From: Candidatus Methanoperedentaceae archaeon
GTDB taxonomy: Archaea; Halobacteriota; Methanosarcinia; Methanosarcinales; Methanoperedenaceae
Assembly: GCA_013331375.1 (NCBI GenBank)
Contig: DUGO01000080.1
Location: forward strand, 2,107 to 8,491
Direction of reading: 5' to 3'
DNA: 6,385 bases
Shown here: in pieces, positions 6,099 through 6,385 of the stretch
Position numbering within the stretch: the first letter of the stretch is position 1
How the letters are laid out: each line of letters starts with the position of its first letter
Program-made: the position numbers and the translations under genes
The notes under the pieces: generated by a model
The model's input: only the letters and a program-made list of their open reading frames with translations
The model's database searches: none
Told to the model about the DNA's origin: nothing

Positions 6099-6385
6099 TT
6101 ATGTCACCCAGCTTGCGTTCCTATAGTCTGTGGTTATTGTCCAAGCTCCACCTGCCGCCTGTGTCGCTGTAATGTTATATGCTGTGCTGTTCATGCTGAA
6201 CTGAATTGTAGCATTGACCGCAGTCATGGTATGGCATGAGATACAGGCAACATCTTCCTTGCCTACATTAGTCTCAGCATATTGGACGAACGGTTTGTGG
6301 GCATCGTTTACGAACTCACCGCTTGTTGAGTTCATCTCAAGGTGGCATGAGACGCAGTCAACACGGAGACCGAAGTGCGTAGTGT
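6099..6385 (-). CDS. Multiheme c-type cytochrome, C-terminal part (partial)
   Basis: The frame is open to the right window edge and shows the last 94 residues. Two heme c attachment sites are present: CVSCH at visible residues 10-14 and CISCH at 47-51. Further histidines at 3 and 29 (DAHKPF) could be distal ligands. An ATG at 6333-6335 would give only 78 residues, but the first CxxCH lies upstream of it in the same frame, so that ATG is internal. After the last heme comes a 43-residue tail without hemes, rich in Thr, Asn and Ala. It contains N-x-S/T sequons at 57, 65, 70 and 89, with another at 18 between the hemes. The protein must be exported for heme attachment and is probably on the cell surface, where archaeal multiheme cytochromes move electrons out of the cell. 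The number of hemes, the signal peptide and any S-layer domain are outside the window. It ends at a strong terminator. Confidence 0.92.
   Translation of the reverse strand, partial: TTHFGLRVDCVSCHLEMNSTSGEFVNDAHKPFVQYAETNVGKEDVACISCHTMTAVNATIQFSMNSTAYNITATQAAGGAWTITTDYRNASWVT

Overview
The window looks archaeal, most likely from the Methanosarcinales. The best evidence is a gene for the chromosomal protein MC1 (known from Methanosarcinales, Methanomicrobiales and haloarchaea), a LonB-type protease with two membrane segments between Walker A and Walker B, a TATA box of TTTATATA type, and the end of a multiheme c-type cytochrome. MC1 together with multiheme cytochromes would suit an ANME-2 or Methanoperedens-like lineage, but that placement is inference from a few genes.

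Left two thirds (1-4722): the last 42 codons of an unrecognised plus-strand gene converge on a tight minus-strand operon, lonB - tldD - pmbA. The lonB stop and tldD start are one base apart, and tldD and pmbA overlap by ATGA. All three starts have a purine-rich ribosome binding site 6 bases upstream; lonB and tldD start with GTG and pmbA with ATG. The operon combines an ATP-driven membrane protease with a TldD/TldE zinc peptidase pair, so it reads as a proteolysis unit: LonB unfolds and cuts proteins, and TldD/TldE may act on peptides or small unfolded substrates.

Middle (4723-5270): a 201-base divergent, AT-rich intergenic region separates lonB from the MC1 gene. It holds a clear TATA box for MC1, whose gene ends at a GC-rich hairpin followed by six T.

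Right end (5271-6385): this part looks like eroding accessory DNA. A small coiled-coil protein gene is split by a one-base frameshift, visible because two copies of a repeat are 38 bases apart instead of 39. Directly against its stop, on the other strand, lies a broken toxin-antitoxin pair: an AbrB/MazE-like antitoxin with a TTG start, overlapping a PIN-domain toxin that has a CTG where the start should be and stops after 22 residues. At the edge is the C-terminal part of a multiheme cytochrome with two CxxCH sites and a tail rich in N-glycosylation sequons, followed by a strong terminator with a C(UUCG)G loop.

I see no RNA gene, CRISPR array, insertion sequence or obvious new system. The items most worth a second look are the broken coiled-coil gene, the toxin-antitoxin remnant and the lonB-tldD-pmbA grouping.
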